From Gemmatimonadota bacterium (GTDB taxonomy: Bacteria; Gemmatimonadota; Gemmatimonadetes; Gemmatimonadales; Gemmatimonadaceae): a DNA stretch of 64,000 nt. A model generated the notes under the pieces. That model did no database searches. It was not told the origin of the DNA and saw only the letters and a list, made by a program, of their open reading frames with translations. The stretch's first letter is position 1, and each line of letters begins with the position of its first letter. The stretch lies in the NCBI GenBank assembly GCA_016719105.1, contig JADKAQ010000013.1:186001-250000 (forward strand). The letters run 5' to 3'. Position numbers and translations under genes: made by a program. Below, piece by piece: positions 52,045 through 60,391 of this stretch.

Positions 52045-54537
52045 TCAGCGCCCTCCCGGGGTGAGGGTCAATCGCGCCGAGACCTGCGAGGGCGACAGCG
52101 AATCGATCGCGCTGGGGACGATGAGCAGCTCGAGGTCGCCGTCGCGCCAGAAGCGCAGGCGATCGGCGTAACGCGGCGAGGCAGGATTCCCGCTCTGCCC
52201 GCCCGGATACGTCCCCATCGCCCGAATGCGCGGACCGAGTTCGACCACCATGCGCCAGCTGGAGCCGAACCCTCCGCTCTGCACCGAGGGGTTGAGCGTC
52301 CCGCGCCCCCCCTGCACCGCGAGGTCGCGCGCCGAGAAGCCGGGGAGCCCGAGCAGGTGGTTCACCTGCGCCGACGCCGACTTCCCCCACGCCCACCCTC
52401 CCTTGGCGGGGGCGCCGTGGCGCTTGAACAGCGTGTCGTAGGCCGCGGCGAGCGCCTCGGCGACGATGGCGTCCCGGTCCTCCACCGCGTTCGCGGTGCC
52501 CCCGTCGTCCCACCAGACGCTGGCCGAGTCGGCCATCAGGGCGAGCAGGACCGCCGAACTTGGCGTCGCCACGCGCACGGTGTCGCCCTTCGGGACCAGC
52601 TCGTCCCACGTGCGCCGCCCGACGAGCGTCAACGCCGTCTCGAAGAGGATGGCTCCGTTGTTCCCGACGGTGTAGCGCCGGTCCCATGCTCCGAGGATCG
52701 AATCGGCGACGGCGAGGTCCTGCGGCGCGGCGCCACGCGCCAGCACCGCGGCGGCAGCGTTGCGCATGTAGGGGACGAACCAGTCGGCTCGCACGCTCCC
52801 CGGATCGGTCTGGAACCGGCGCATGTCGTCGAGCGTGACCTTGTCGTTGGCCCGCAGCAGGCGGTTGATCTGCAACGCGCGCCACGGCTCGTAGGCCGCG
52901 TCGTAGCCGAGGTAGGCCGGCGCCTGCTGCGGGTCGATCGGTTCCTGGTTGGCCGAGGCGAGGAAGCCCTGCGGCGGGTTCATCGCCTGCGGATACTGCG
53001 AGACCGGCCAGTAGCCGGTCCAGTCGCTGGCCGACGTCGAGCCATCGAGGATCGAGAGCCCGTCGCTCCCCGCCGGGCGCAACGGATAGTGCCCGGTGGA
53101 GCGGATCGCGATGGTCCCGCCCCGATCGGCGACGATCACGTTCTGCGCCGGCGCGAAGTAGTCGCGCGCAAAGACATCGAGGAACTCGGCGGCCGTCGTG
53201 GCGTGTGACGCGTGGTAGAACGCCGAGACGAGGTCGCTGGGCTCATTGACCGTCCAGCGCATCGACACCCACTCCTTGTTGAGCCGCTGGAGCGGGCCGC
53301 GATGCGTGAAGCGCACGGTGTCGACGCGCAGCACGCTCCCGGACTTGTCGCGATAGAGCTCTTCGCGCCGTTCGAGCTCCTTCCAGGTGTCGTCGACGAG
53401 GTACTTGGTGGGGTGCACCTGGTCGTCGACCGTCTCGCGATAGAAGTCGAGGACGTCGGCCCCCGTGTTGGTTAGCGACCAGGCGACGTCGCGCGTGAAG
53501 CCGATGACGATGCCGGGCGAACCGGGGATCGTCACGCCGTACACGTCGAGCTTTCCGGGGACGACCAGGTGCGCCTCGTACCAGATGCTCGGGAGGGTGA
53601 GCCCCAGGTGCGGGTCGCCGGCGAGCAAGGCGTGCGCGCTGCGACTGCGCGACGGCGCAACCGCCCAGTTGTTGGAGGCGAAGAGGCGCGAGACCTCTGC
53701 GTCGTCGCGCGACCGCATCGTCGACGGCAGATGATCGAGCAGTGCCATCGCCACCGAGTCAACGGCGCCCGGCGCGGGGATGCGCAGCGGGTCGATGCGC
53801 GACATCCCGGCGCCGTTAGGCTGGATCGGTTCCTGGATGGGGGTGTGCTCGGGAAAGAGGGCCCGCGCCGCCGCCTCGCCCACCAGCGCCCGCGCCGCGA
53901 GGCGGTCGCGCTCGCCGTCGAGGTAGGCGAGCGTGTGCCCCATGCGCGCGTACAGGTTGAGCGAGTGGAGCGGCGTCCAGCGTGTCGGGCGCCTGCCGAG
54001 CAGCTTGTACTCCACCGGCCACTCGGCCGGGGAGGCATGATCGAGGTAGGCATTGACGCCATCGGCGTAGGCATCGAGCAGGCGGCGCCCCAGCGACCCG
54101 GGCGCCATCGCGGCGAGCTTCTGCTCCGCCCCGCGCGGCATGCCGAGGGCACGCGGCTCGCTGTCGGCGGCCAGGGCCGCCTTGCCGACGAGTTCCGTGA
54201 GCGTCCCCGCCCCGGCGCGCGCCTGCAGTTCCATCTGGAAGAGGCGGTCGCGCGCCACGACGTAGCCTAACGCGCGGATTGCATCTTCCTCGCTGGCGGC
54301 AAAGATGTGCGGGACGCCGCGCGTGTCGTACCGCACCTCCACCGCGGCGCCCAGCCCCGGCAGTGCGCCGGCGGCGCTGTCGGCAAGCGAGGCGTAGGCC
54401 ACCGCCCCCCAGGCCCCGCGCACCGGGTCGAGGAAGGGGCCGAGCGGCGGGAGCGGGCCGGCGCCCGAGGATCCGATGTAGAGCGCCCCGCCGAGCACGA
54501 GGAGCGCGCCGGCGACGGCGAAGGGGCGGAGTTTCAT
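52045..54537 (-). CDS. Penicillin acylase-family Ntn hydrolase
   Basis: An 830-residue precursor that should be exported and cut itself into two chains. An N-terminal signal/anchor (residues 5-25) is followed by the alpha-chain region with YDTRGVPHIFAASEEDAIRALGYVVARDRLFQMEL. The beta chain begins at SNNWAV (Ser about 288), the autocatalytic nucleophile, then LLAGDPHLGLTLPSIWYEAHLV and SPGIVIGFTRDVAWSLTNTGAD. Family members hydrolyse amides such as acyl-homoserine lactones or beta-lactam side chains; the substrate is not deducible. It heads a minus-strand run with the membrane protein and the acyl-CoA dehydrogenase. Confidence 0.9.
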   Translation of the reverse strand: MKLRPFAVAGALLVLGGALYIGSSGAGPLPPLGPFLDPVRGAWGAVAYASLADSAAGALPGLGAAVEVRYDTRGVPHIFAASEEDAIRALGYVVARDRLFQMELQARAGAGTLTELVGKAALAADSEPRALGMPRGAEQKLAAMAPGSLGRRLLDAYADGVNAYLDHASPAEWPVEYKLLGRRPTRWTPLHSLNLYARMGHTLAYLDGERDRLAARALVGEAAARALFPEHTPIQEPIQPNGAGMSRIDPLRIPAPGAVDSVAMALLDHLPSTMRSRDDAEVSRLFASNNWAVAPSRSRSAHALLAGDPHLGLTLPSIWYEAHLVVPGKLDVYGVTIPGSPGIVIGFTRDVAWSLTNTGADVLDFYRETVDDQVHPTKYLVDDTWKELERREELYRDKSGSVLRVDTVRFTHRGPLQRLNKEWVSMRWTVNEPSDLVSAFYHASHATTAAEFLDVFARDYFAPAQNVIVADRGGTIAIRSTGHYPLRPAGSDGLSILDGSTSASDWTGYWPVSQYPQAMNPPQGFLASANQEPIDPQQAPAYLGYDAAYEPWRALQINRLLRANDKVTLDDMRRFQTDPGSVRADWFVPYMRNAAAAVLARGAAPQDLAVADSILGAWDRRYTVGNNGAILFETALTLVGRRTWDELVPKGDTVRVATPSSAVLLALMADSASVWWDDGGTANAVEDRDAIVAEALAAAYDTLFKRHGAPAKGGWAWGKSASAQVNHLLGLPGFSARDLAVQGGRGTLNPSVQSGGFGSSWRMVVELGPRIRAMGTYPGGQSGNPASPRYADRLRFWRDGDLELLIVPSAIDSLSPSQVSARLTLTPGGR

Positions 54538-54600
54538 GAGGGCGAAGATACTGCCGAGTCAGGCAGGTCGTAATGCGACCGCCGCGGGGGGCGCCGGCGG

Positions 54601-55434
54601 CTAGCGCAACGTGCGCTTGGCGCGCGGCGTCGTTCCGACCTCGTGCGCCTTCTGGCGAAAGAGGGGGCCGTGGTCGATCGGGTGACCGTTCTCCTCCTGC
54701 CATTGATGCACCATCTCGTGGAGCAGCGTGTCGAACGCTTCCGTCCACCCGTGCCGCTTGATGTGGCGCCGGCTGATGGCGATCTCGGCCCCCTCTGGGT
54801 GCGATCGTGCCGGTGCGTAGTGCCCGAGTCGCGACTTCATGCGGCGTGAGACGGTGACGTGTACGACGCGCAGGGCGCCACCGAAGCAGACCAGGTTGAG
54901 TCGCGCATGCGCGCGCTGGAGGCGCTCGGCCATCACGCGGTCGTCGGGGTGCAGCGGGGTGCGGCGCGGCGGGCGCGGGGTGGCGTCGCGCTCCAGCGGA
55001 TGCGAGACGATGAGGCGGCGCGCCGCGGCGCGCGCCGTGCCGCGCGCGGTGACGAAGACGGCGATGGCGCGCAGCACCTCCTCGGGGGCGCGGGCGAAGC
55101 CTTCGTGCACGCGGAGCGTCCCGCCGCGGTACGAGACGAGGGTGCTGCGGTTGCGCGTGAGGCGGAGCGCGCTGATCCCGAGCAGGCCGTGACCGCGGAG
55201 GCGCTGGAGAAGGAGGGCGCTCTCGGCGGGGGTGGGGCGAGGTTGTCCCGCCGGCCGTGGTGTGGGGGGGCGGGGGGCGTCGGGCGCGCGCTGCGGGGTG
55301 ACGGTGGGGGGCGGCGGTGTGACGGGGGACGCCGGCGGTCGCGCGCCGCGACGCGCGTTGCGCCCGCCCCCCGTCCCCGGTGGTCCCTCGCGTCCCCCGT
55401 GCGCGACGCCCGTCCCCGCGCCGCCCAGCTCCAT
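54601..55434 (-). CDS. SprT-like zinc metallopeptidase
   Basis: A 277-residue protein with a C-terminal SprT-like domain. The zinc site is LLHEMVHQWQEENGHPIDHG (HExxH plus a further His), and the N-terminal part has the usual ARLNLVCFGGALRVVHVTVSRRMKSRLGHY. The middle region is long, Arg/Pro-rich and of low complexity. The start is uncertain: ATG 55434 is used; GTG 55494 would overlap the phosphodiesterase gene upstream. SprT-like proteins are predicted proteases; a DNA-repair role as in Spartan cannot be assumed. Confidence 0.75.
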   Translation of the reverse strand: MELGGAGTGVAHGGREGPPGTGGGRNARRGARPPASPVTPPPPTVTPQRAPDAPRPPTPRPAGQPRPTPAESALLLQRLRGHGLLGISALRLTRNRSTLVSYRGGTLRVHEGFARAPEEVLRAIAVFVTARGTARAAARRLIVSHPLERDATPRPPRRTPLHPDDRVMAERLQRAHARLNLVCFGGALRVVHVTVSRRMKSRLGHYAPARSHPEGAEIAISRRHIKRHGWTEAFDTLLHEMVHQWQEENGHPIDHGPLFRQKAHEVGTTPRAKRTLR

Positions 55435-55460
55435 CTCGAGCTGCTCGGCCCCGCCGCTCG

Positions 55461-56306
55461 TTAGGCCGAGTCGTGCGAGGAGCGCGCGAAGCACTTGGAG
55501 GGACCGGGGGTGAAGGCCTGGTCGTCCGACGACCAGATGTGGGTCACGATGTGGATCTCGCGGGCGGTGATCGTGATGACGTTCACGCTGGACGGGCGCC
55601 CGCCGCGCGAGCGGTTGGAGACCGTGCCCGCGGTCGAGATCACCGTCCCCTTGCGGGTGTGCTCCACGTAGTGAATCGCTTCCTGGTGATCGTGCCCGCA
55701 CAGCACGAGGTCGGTGCCGATCTGCGCGAAGGCCCCGAGGATCTGCTTGGTGTGCTTGAGGCCGTGGCGCTGCGACAGCTCGCCCTTCACCGGGTTGTGG
55801 TGCATCACGATCACCCGCGCATCCCCCGCCGGCGACGCCTCGAACTCACGGCGCGCGCGCTCGATCTGCGACTTGCGCAGGTCGCCGATGATGGAGATGT
55901 CGCGCATGTTCCAGGTGAGGGTGCGCCGGTTGACCCCCTGCGACGTGTTGAGCCCCACCACCGTGACGCCGGGGGCGCGCAGCACCGGCTCAAGCTCTGC
56001 GTCGACATACTGGCGATAGCGCGTGTACAGGCGGTCGGTGCCGCGCAGGTGCAACGGCGACTCCCACCACGCCACGTCGTGGTTGCCCGGGACGCAGAGC
56101 ACCCGGCTCACCTTGCGCGCATCGCGGATGAAGGCGGCGGCCCGCTGGAACTCGCCCGCACGCGAGCGCTGCGACACATCGCCCGAGATGGCCACGATGT
56201 CGTAGCGCTCGGCCTGGATGTGCGCCTCGATCGCGTCGATCTGCGCGGGGACCGCGGGACGCCCGAAGTGCAGGTCGGAGACGTGAAAGAGGCGGACGGT
56301 CGACAA
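55461..56306 (-). CDS. CpdA-like metallophosphoesterase (predicted cyclic nucleotide phosphodiesterase)
   Basis: A 281-residue calcineurin-like enzyme. Motifs in order: LFHVSDLHFGR, VAISGDVSQRS, LCVPGNHDVAWW, MHHNP and LCGHDHQE. This is the class III cyclic nucleotide phosphodiesterase pattern (GDVSQ, GNHD, GHxH). cAMP hydrolysis is a reasonable but unproven guess. It starts 7 bp after the isocitrate dehydrogenase stop, so it shares its transcript. Confidence 0.85.
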   Translation of the reverse strand: MSTVRLFHVSDLHFGRPAVPAQIDAIEAHIQAERYDIVAISGDVSQRSRAGEFQRAAAFIRDARKVSRVLCVPGNHDVAWWESPLHLRGTDRLYTRYRQYVDAELEPVLRAPGVTVVGLNTSQGVNRRTLTWNMRDISIIGDLRKSQIERARREFEASPAGDARVIVMHHNPVKGELSQRHGLKHTKQILGAFAQIGTDLVLCGHDHQEAIHYVEHTRKGTVISTAGTVSNRSRGGRPSSVNVITITAREIHIVTHIWSSDDQAFTPGPSKCFARSSHDSA

Positions 56307-56312
56307 GGGTCG

Positions 56313-57332
56313 TCAGGCCTTGAGCCGCGCGATGACGGCGTCGGCAAACTGGCGCGTGCCGGCAGTCCCCCCCAGATCGCGCGTGACGGTCTTTCCCTCG
56401 CGCAGCGTGAGTTCCACCGCTTCCTGGATACGCCGCCCCAGCGCCTCGTGTCCCACGTGTTCGAGCATCAGGCAGGCGGCGAAGGTCAGCGCCGACGGGT
56501 TGGCGATCCCCTGCCCGGCGATGTCGGGGGCCGTGCCGTGCACCGCCTCGAAGATCGCCGCACCGGCGCCGATGTTGGCCCCCGGCGCGAGCCCGAGCCC
56601 CCCGACCAGCCCCGAGACGAGGTCGGAGAGGATGTCGCCGAACAGGTTGGTCGTCACGAGCACGTCGAACTGCTCGGGCTTGATCACCAACTGCATGGCG
56701 CAGGCGTCGACGATGCGCTCGTCGTAGGCGATGCGCCCCTCGTACTCCTTGGCGACCTGCTGCCCCACCGAACGGAACAGCCCCTGCGAGAACTTGAGGA
56801 TGTTGGCCTTGTGCACGAGCGTGAGCTTCTTGCGCCCGTGGGCGATGGCGTACTCGAAGGCATAACGAATCACGCGCTCCGAACCGAGGCGCGTGATGAG
56901 CGCGATCGACTCGGCCGCCGCCTTCTCGTCCTCGCCGATCTTGATGTAGTGCTCGAGCCCCGCGTACAACCCCTCGGTGTTCTCGCGCACGAGCACGATG
57001 TCGACCTTGTCGAAGCGCCCGCCCTTGAGGATCACACGCGCCGGGCGGACGTTGGCATACAGGTCGAATGTCTTGCGCAGCGCCACGTTGACCGAGCGGA
57101 ACCCTTCCCCCACCGGCGTCTCGAGCGGCCCCTTGAGCGCCAGGCGCGTGCGCTTGATCGACTCGAGCGTCGCGTCGGGCATCGGGTTGTTGTGCGCATG
57201 GACCGCTGCCATCCCGGCCAACTGTCGATCGAAGGCGAACGGGGCCCCAGCGGCTTCGAGGATGCGCACGGTGGCGTCGGTGATGTCGGGACCGATGCCG
57301 TCGCCGGGGATCAGGGTGCAGGGGATGGTCAT
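56313..57332 (-). CDS. NAD-dependent isocitrate dehydrogenase
   Basis: A 339-residue beta-decarboxylating dehydrogenase of the TCA cycle. It starts MTIPCTLIPGDGIGPDI. The substrate-binding segment SVNVALRKTFDLYANVRPAR, VRENTEGLYAGLEH, LTLVHKANILKFSQGLFR, VTTNLFGDILSDLVSGLVGGLGLAPGANIG and AVHGTAPDIAGQGIANPSAL match short NAD-type isocitrate dehydrogenases more than isopropylmalate dehydrogenase. Its ATG overlaps the preceding lipoprotein stop by 4 bp (ATGA). The phosphodiesterase gene follows. Confidence 0.88.
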   Translation of the reverse strand: MTIPCTLIPGDGIGPDITDATVRILEAAGAPFAFDRQLAGMAAVHAHNNPMPDATLESIKRTRLALKGPLETPVGEGFRSVNVALRKTFDLYANVRPARVILKGGRFDKVDIVLVRENTEGLYAGLEHYIKIGEDEKAAAESIALITRLGSERVIRYAFEYAIAHGRKKLTLVHKANILKFSQGLFRSVGQQVAKEYEGRIAYDERIVDACAMQLVIKPEQFDVLVTTNLFGDILSDLVSGLVGGLGLAPGANIGAGAAIFEAVHGTAPDIAGQGIANPSALTFAACLMLEHVGHEALGRRIQEAVELTLREGKTVTRDLGGTAGTRQFADAVIARLKA

Positions 57333-58063
57333 GGTTGCGAGGTCGGTGAGCGGGGGACGACGAGATCGGCAACGCGACGCGCCAGGGAGGCCAGGACCGC
57401 GGGGCCGTACGCGGCGTGCGGATCGCCCGCCACCTCGCCGACCCACACCACCCGCGACGCGCGGGCATCGACCATCGCCACCTGGAGCACGGCACGCCCG
57501 GAGGTCCCATTCAGTATCGGCTCGAGGCGCAGCTCGAGCGGAATCAGGGCGTAGCGGCCATCACTCACCCCGGCCAACGACCGCAACTGCGAGGCGAAGG
57601 GCTCGGCGAACGAGTCGTCCGGCTTGCGCATCACCGCCCTAACCGGCCCGAGCGCCCGCACCGCCGCCGGATCGGTCACGTAGGTCGGATTGCGCCTGGC
57701 CGCACGCTGCAGCGCCGAGGAATAGACCCAGGTGGTGAGCGCGCGCTCGCCGAGTGCCGCCTCGATGCCAGCGTCGAGCGCCGCGATCAGGACGCGTTCG
57801 CCACCGCTCGACGCTCGCCATCCCAGGAGATCGGCGCTCCCGACCGACTGCGTGGGGAGGACGATGACGTTGAGGGCGGCAAAGCGGCCGAGGACCCCGG
57901 CCATTGGCGTTACCGTCGTCGCCGCGTCGGCCGATGCCGCCGGGGCCGCGCCCTGCGCAGGGGCGGGAGCCGTCGACACCGGTGGTGGTACCGGCGCAGT
58001 CCCTCCGCACGAGACGACGGCGATCAGCGACGCCGCTCGGGCCAGCGTTGAGGCGGTGGTCAT
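57329..58063 (-). CDS. Lipoprotein of unknown function
   Basis: I do not recognise this 244-residue protein. It has a lipoprotein signal ending LIAVVSC (Cys about 19), a Pro/Ala-rich linker and a domain of about 190 residues. That domain has VIVLPTQS at its start and LDAGIEAALGERALTTWVYSSALQRAARRNP in the middle, with RVVWVGEVAGDPHAAYGPAVL near the end. The pattern is like penicillin-binding-protein activator/LpoB-style or TolB-like GlyGly lipoproteins that assemble complexes, but that is only a resemblance. It starts at ATG 58063, divergent from cstA. Confidence 0.6.
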   Translation of the reverse strand: MTTASTLARAASLIAVVSCGGTAPVPPPVSTAPAPAQGAAPAASADAATTVTPMAGVLGRFAALNVIVLPTQSVGSADLLGWRASSGGERVLIAALDAGIEAALGERALTTWVYSSALQRAARRNPTYVTDPAAVRALGPVRAVMRKPDDSFAEPFASQLRSLAGVSDGRYALIPLELRLEPILNGTSGRAVLQVAMVDARASRVVWVGEVAGDPHAAYGPAVLASLARRVADLVVPRSPTSQP

Positions 58064-58267
58064 GGTGCCGCGAAAGCTAATCGCCGCGCCTCGCGTTGGG
58101 AGCGCACCCGGCGTCCCCCTATCGCGCCCCTGAGCGTCGCGCAGCGCCCCCTCTTCGGTCCCCGCGCCGTCCCCGCACGACACGGCGTGCGATCGGCGAC
58201 GGCTCGTGCGTTGACCCCACCCACCCCCCGCCCCATTTTCGTCGCGCGCGATCCCCCTCCCGCTCCC

Positions 58268-58285
58268 CCCCAGCGTTCGCTGGGG
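58268..58285 (+). promoter_or_regulatory. Perfect 7-bp hairpin in the cstA leader
   Basis: CCCCAGC at 58268-58274 pairs with GCTGGGG at 58279-58285 around GTTC, 28 bp before the cstA ATG. It would form in the mRNA leader; function is unknown. Confidence 0.3.
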
Positions 58286-58313
58286 CGAGCCTTCTCCCGT
58301 CTCGATTCTCGTT

Positions 58314-60383
58314 ATGCGTCGACTTCTGACCGTAGTCGCCTGGATCCTCGTCGCCGCCTGCGGCGCCGGGGCGTTCGCGTACATCGCCCTCAACCAGGGC
58401 GAACGCGTGAGCGCCGCGTGGCTGGTGACGGCGGCGCTGTGCTTCTACGTCGTCGCATACCGCTTCTACTCGCGCATCATCGCGAGCAACATCTTCGCCC
58501 TCGACGCCAACCGACGGACCCCGTCGGAACGGCTCAACGACGGGCGCGACTTCGTCCCCACCAATCGGTGGGTCGTCTTCGGCCACCACTTCGCCGCCAT
58601 CGCCGGCCCCGGCCCGCTGGTCGGCCCCACGCTCGCCGCGCAGTTCGGCTTCCTTCCCGGGGCGCTCTGGATCGTGATCGGCGTCGCGCTGGGCGGCGCG
58701 GTGCAGGACTTCGTGATCCTCGCGGCCAGCGTGCGGCGCAACGGCAAGTCGCTGGGACAGATGGCCAAGGAGGAGATCGGCTCGGTTGCCGGGCTCACGG
58801 CGCTCGTCGCGGTGCTCGGCATCATGATCGTGCTCATCGCGGTGCTCGCCCTCATCGTCGTTAACGCGTTGGGCGAGAGCCCGTGGGGCGTGGTCACGGT
58901 CGGCCTCACCATCCCGATCGCTCTCATCATGGGCGGCTACATGCGATGGCTGCGTCCGCACAAGGTGCTCGAAGCGACGGTGATGGGGCTCATCCTCCTC
59001 GTCTTCGCCCTGTACATCGGGCGTGCGGTGGCCGAGAACCCGGCGCTGGCCCCGACGTTCACGCTGAGCCGCACCGCGCTGGCGTGGTCGATCATGATCT
59101 ACGGCTTCTGCGCCAGCGTCCTCCCGGTGTGGCTGCTGCTCGCCCCGCGCGACTACCTCAGCGCCTTCGTGAAGATCGGCGTGGTGGTCGCGTTGGCGTT
59201 AGGCATCCTGTTCGTCCTGCCGCCGCTGGAGATGCCGGCCATCACCCGCTTCGTCGACGGCTCGGGGCCGGTCTTCGCCGGGAAGGTCTTCCCGTTCTGC
59301 TTCATCACGATCGCCTGCGGCGCCATCTCCGGCTTCCACTCGCTCATCTCGTCAGGCACCACCCCCAAGCTGCTCGAACGCGAGACCGACGCGCGCTTCA
59401 TCGGCTACGGCGCGATGCTCACCGAGTCGCTCGTGGCCACGCTCGCCCTCATCGCCGCCTGCGTCCTGACGCCGGGGACCTACTTCGCCATCAACGCCCC
59501 GCCGTCGGCCATCGGGACCACCCCCGAAGCGGCCGCCGTCGCCATCGCCAACTGGGGCTTCACGCTCGACCCGGTCGCGTTCAAGGAGCTGACCGCCAAC
59601 GTCGGCGAGACCAAGCTCCTCTCGCGCACCGGTGGCGCCCCGTCGCTCGCCGTCGGCATGGCGCACCTCTTCTCCAACGTGCTCGGCGGCTCCACCGCGA
59701 TGGCGCTCTGGTACCACTTCGCCATCATGTTCGAGGCGCTCTTCATCCTCACCACGCTCGACGCCGGGACGCGCGTGGGGCGCTTCATGCTGCAAGACCT
59801 CTTGCGACACGTCTATGAACCACTCGGACGCGTCGCCTGGTACCCGGCGGTCGTGCTCTCATCGGCGATGTTCGTCGCTGCGTGGGGCTACTTCCTCTAT
59901 CAAGGCGTCGTCGACCCGTTAGGCGGGATCAACTCGCTCTGGCCCCTCTTCGGCATCGCCAACCAGCTGCTCGCCGTGGTGGCGCTCTGCGTGGGCACGA
60001 CGGTGATCATCAAGATGGGGAAGAAGGCCTACGCCTGGATCACGCTGCTCCCGCTCACGTGGCTCTGCATCGTGACGATGACCGCCGGGTCGATGAAGAT
60101 CTTCTCCGACGATCCCAAGCTCGGCTTCCTCTCGCACGCGCGCATGGTCCAGGGCCTGCTCGCCGACGGCAAGCTCCCCGGCAACGTGAAGACCGCCGCC
60201 GACGCCGCGCGCCTCATCACCAACGATCGCGTGGATGCCGCGGTCGCCGCCTTCTTCATGATCTCGGTCGTCATCGTCATCACCGCCTCGGCGCTCGAGT
60301 GGATTGCCGTGGCCAGTGGTCGCAAGGCGGCGCGCAGCACCGAGATTCCCTTCGAGCCCCGCGCCGTCGCGGTCGGGGACTAG
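58314..60383 (+). CDS. cstA: Carbon starvation protein A (CstA)-family transporter
   Basis: A 689-residue inner-membrane protein with about 16 hydrophobic helices. The N-terminal CstA domain contains RFYSRIIASNIFALDANRRTPSERLNDGRDFVPTNRWVVFGHHFAAIAGPGPLVGPTLAAQFGFLPG, a near-invariant block. The C-terminal CstA-specific domain includes AGTRVGRFMLQDLL and LWPLFGIANQLLA. CstA/BtsT proteins take up peptides or pyruvate when carbon is scarce. The next gene is a secreted peptidase, and the third is YbdD, the usual CstA partner. The start at 58314 matches the family N-terminus. Confidence 0.93.
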   Translation: MRRLLTVVAWILVAACGAGAFAYIALNQGERVSAAWLVTAALCFYVVAYRFYSRIIASNIFALDANRRTPSERLNDGRDFVPTNRWVVFGHHFAAIAGPGPLVGPTLAAQFGFLPGALWIVIGVALGGAVQDFVILAASVRRNGKSLGQMAKEEIGSVAGLTALVAVLGIMIVLIAVLALIVVNALGESPWGVVTVGLTIPIALIMGGYMRWLRPHKVLEATVMGLILLVFALYIGRAVAENPALAPTFTLSRTALAWSIMIYGFCASVLPVWLLLAPRDYLSAFVKIGVVVALALGILFVLPPLEMPAITRFVDGSGPVFAGKVFPFCFITIACGAISGFHSLISSGTTPKLLERETDARFIGYGAMLTESLVATLALIAACVLTPGTYFAINAPPSAIGTTPEAAAVAIANWGFTLDPVAFKELTANVGETKLLSRTGGAPSLAVGMAHLFSNVLGGSTAMALWYHFAIMFEALFILTTLDAGTRVGRFMLQDLLRHVYEPLGRVAWYPAVVLSSAMFVAAWGYFLYQGVVDPLGGINSLWPLFGIANQLLAVVALCVGTTVIIKMGKKAYAWITLLPLTWLCIVTMTAGSMKIFSDDPKLGFLSHARMVQGLLADGKLPGNVKTAADAARLITNDRVDAAVAAFFMISVVIVITASALEWIAVASGRKAARSTEIPFEPRAVAVGD

Positions 60384-60391
60384 TGATCGCC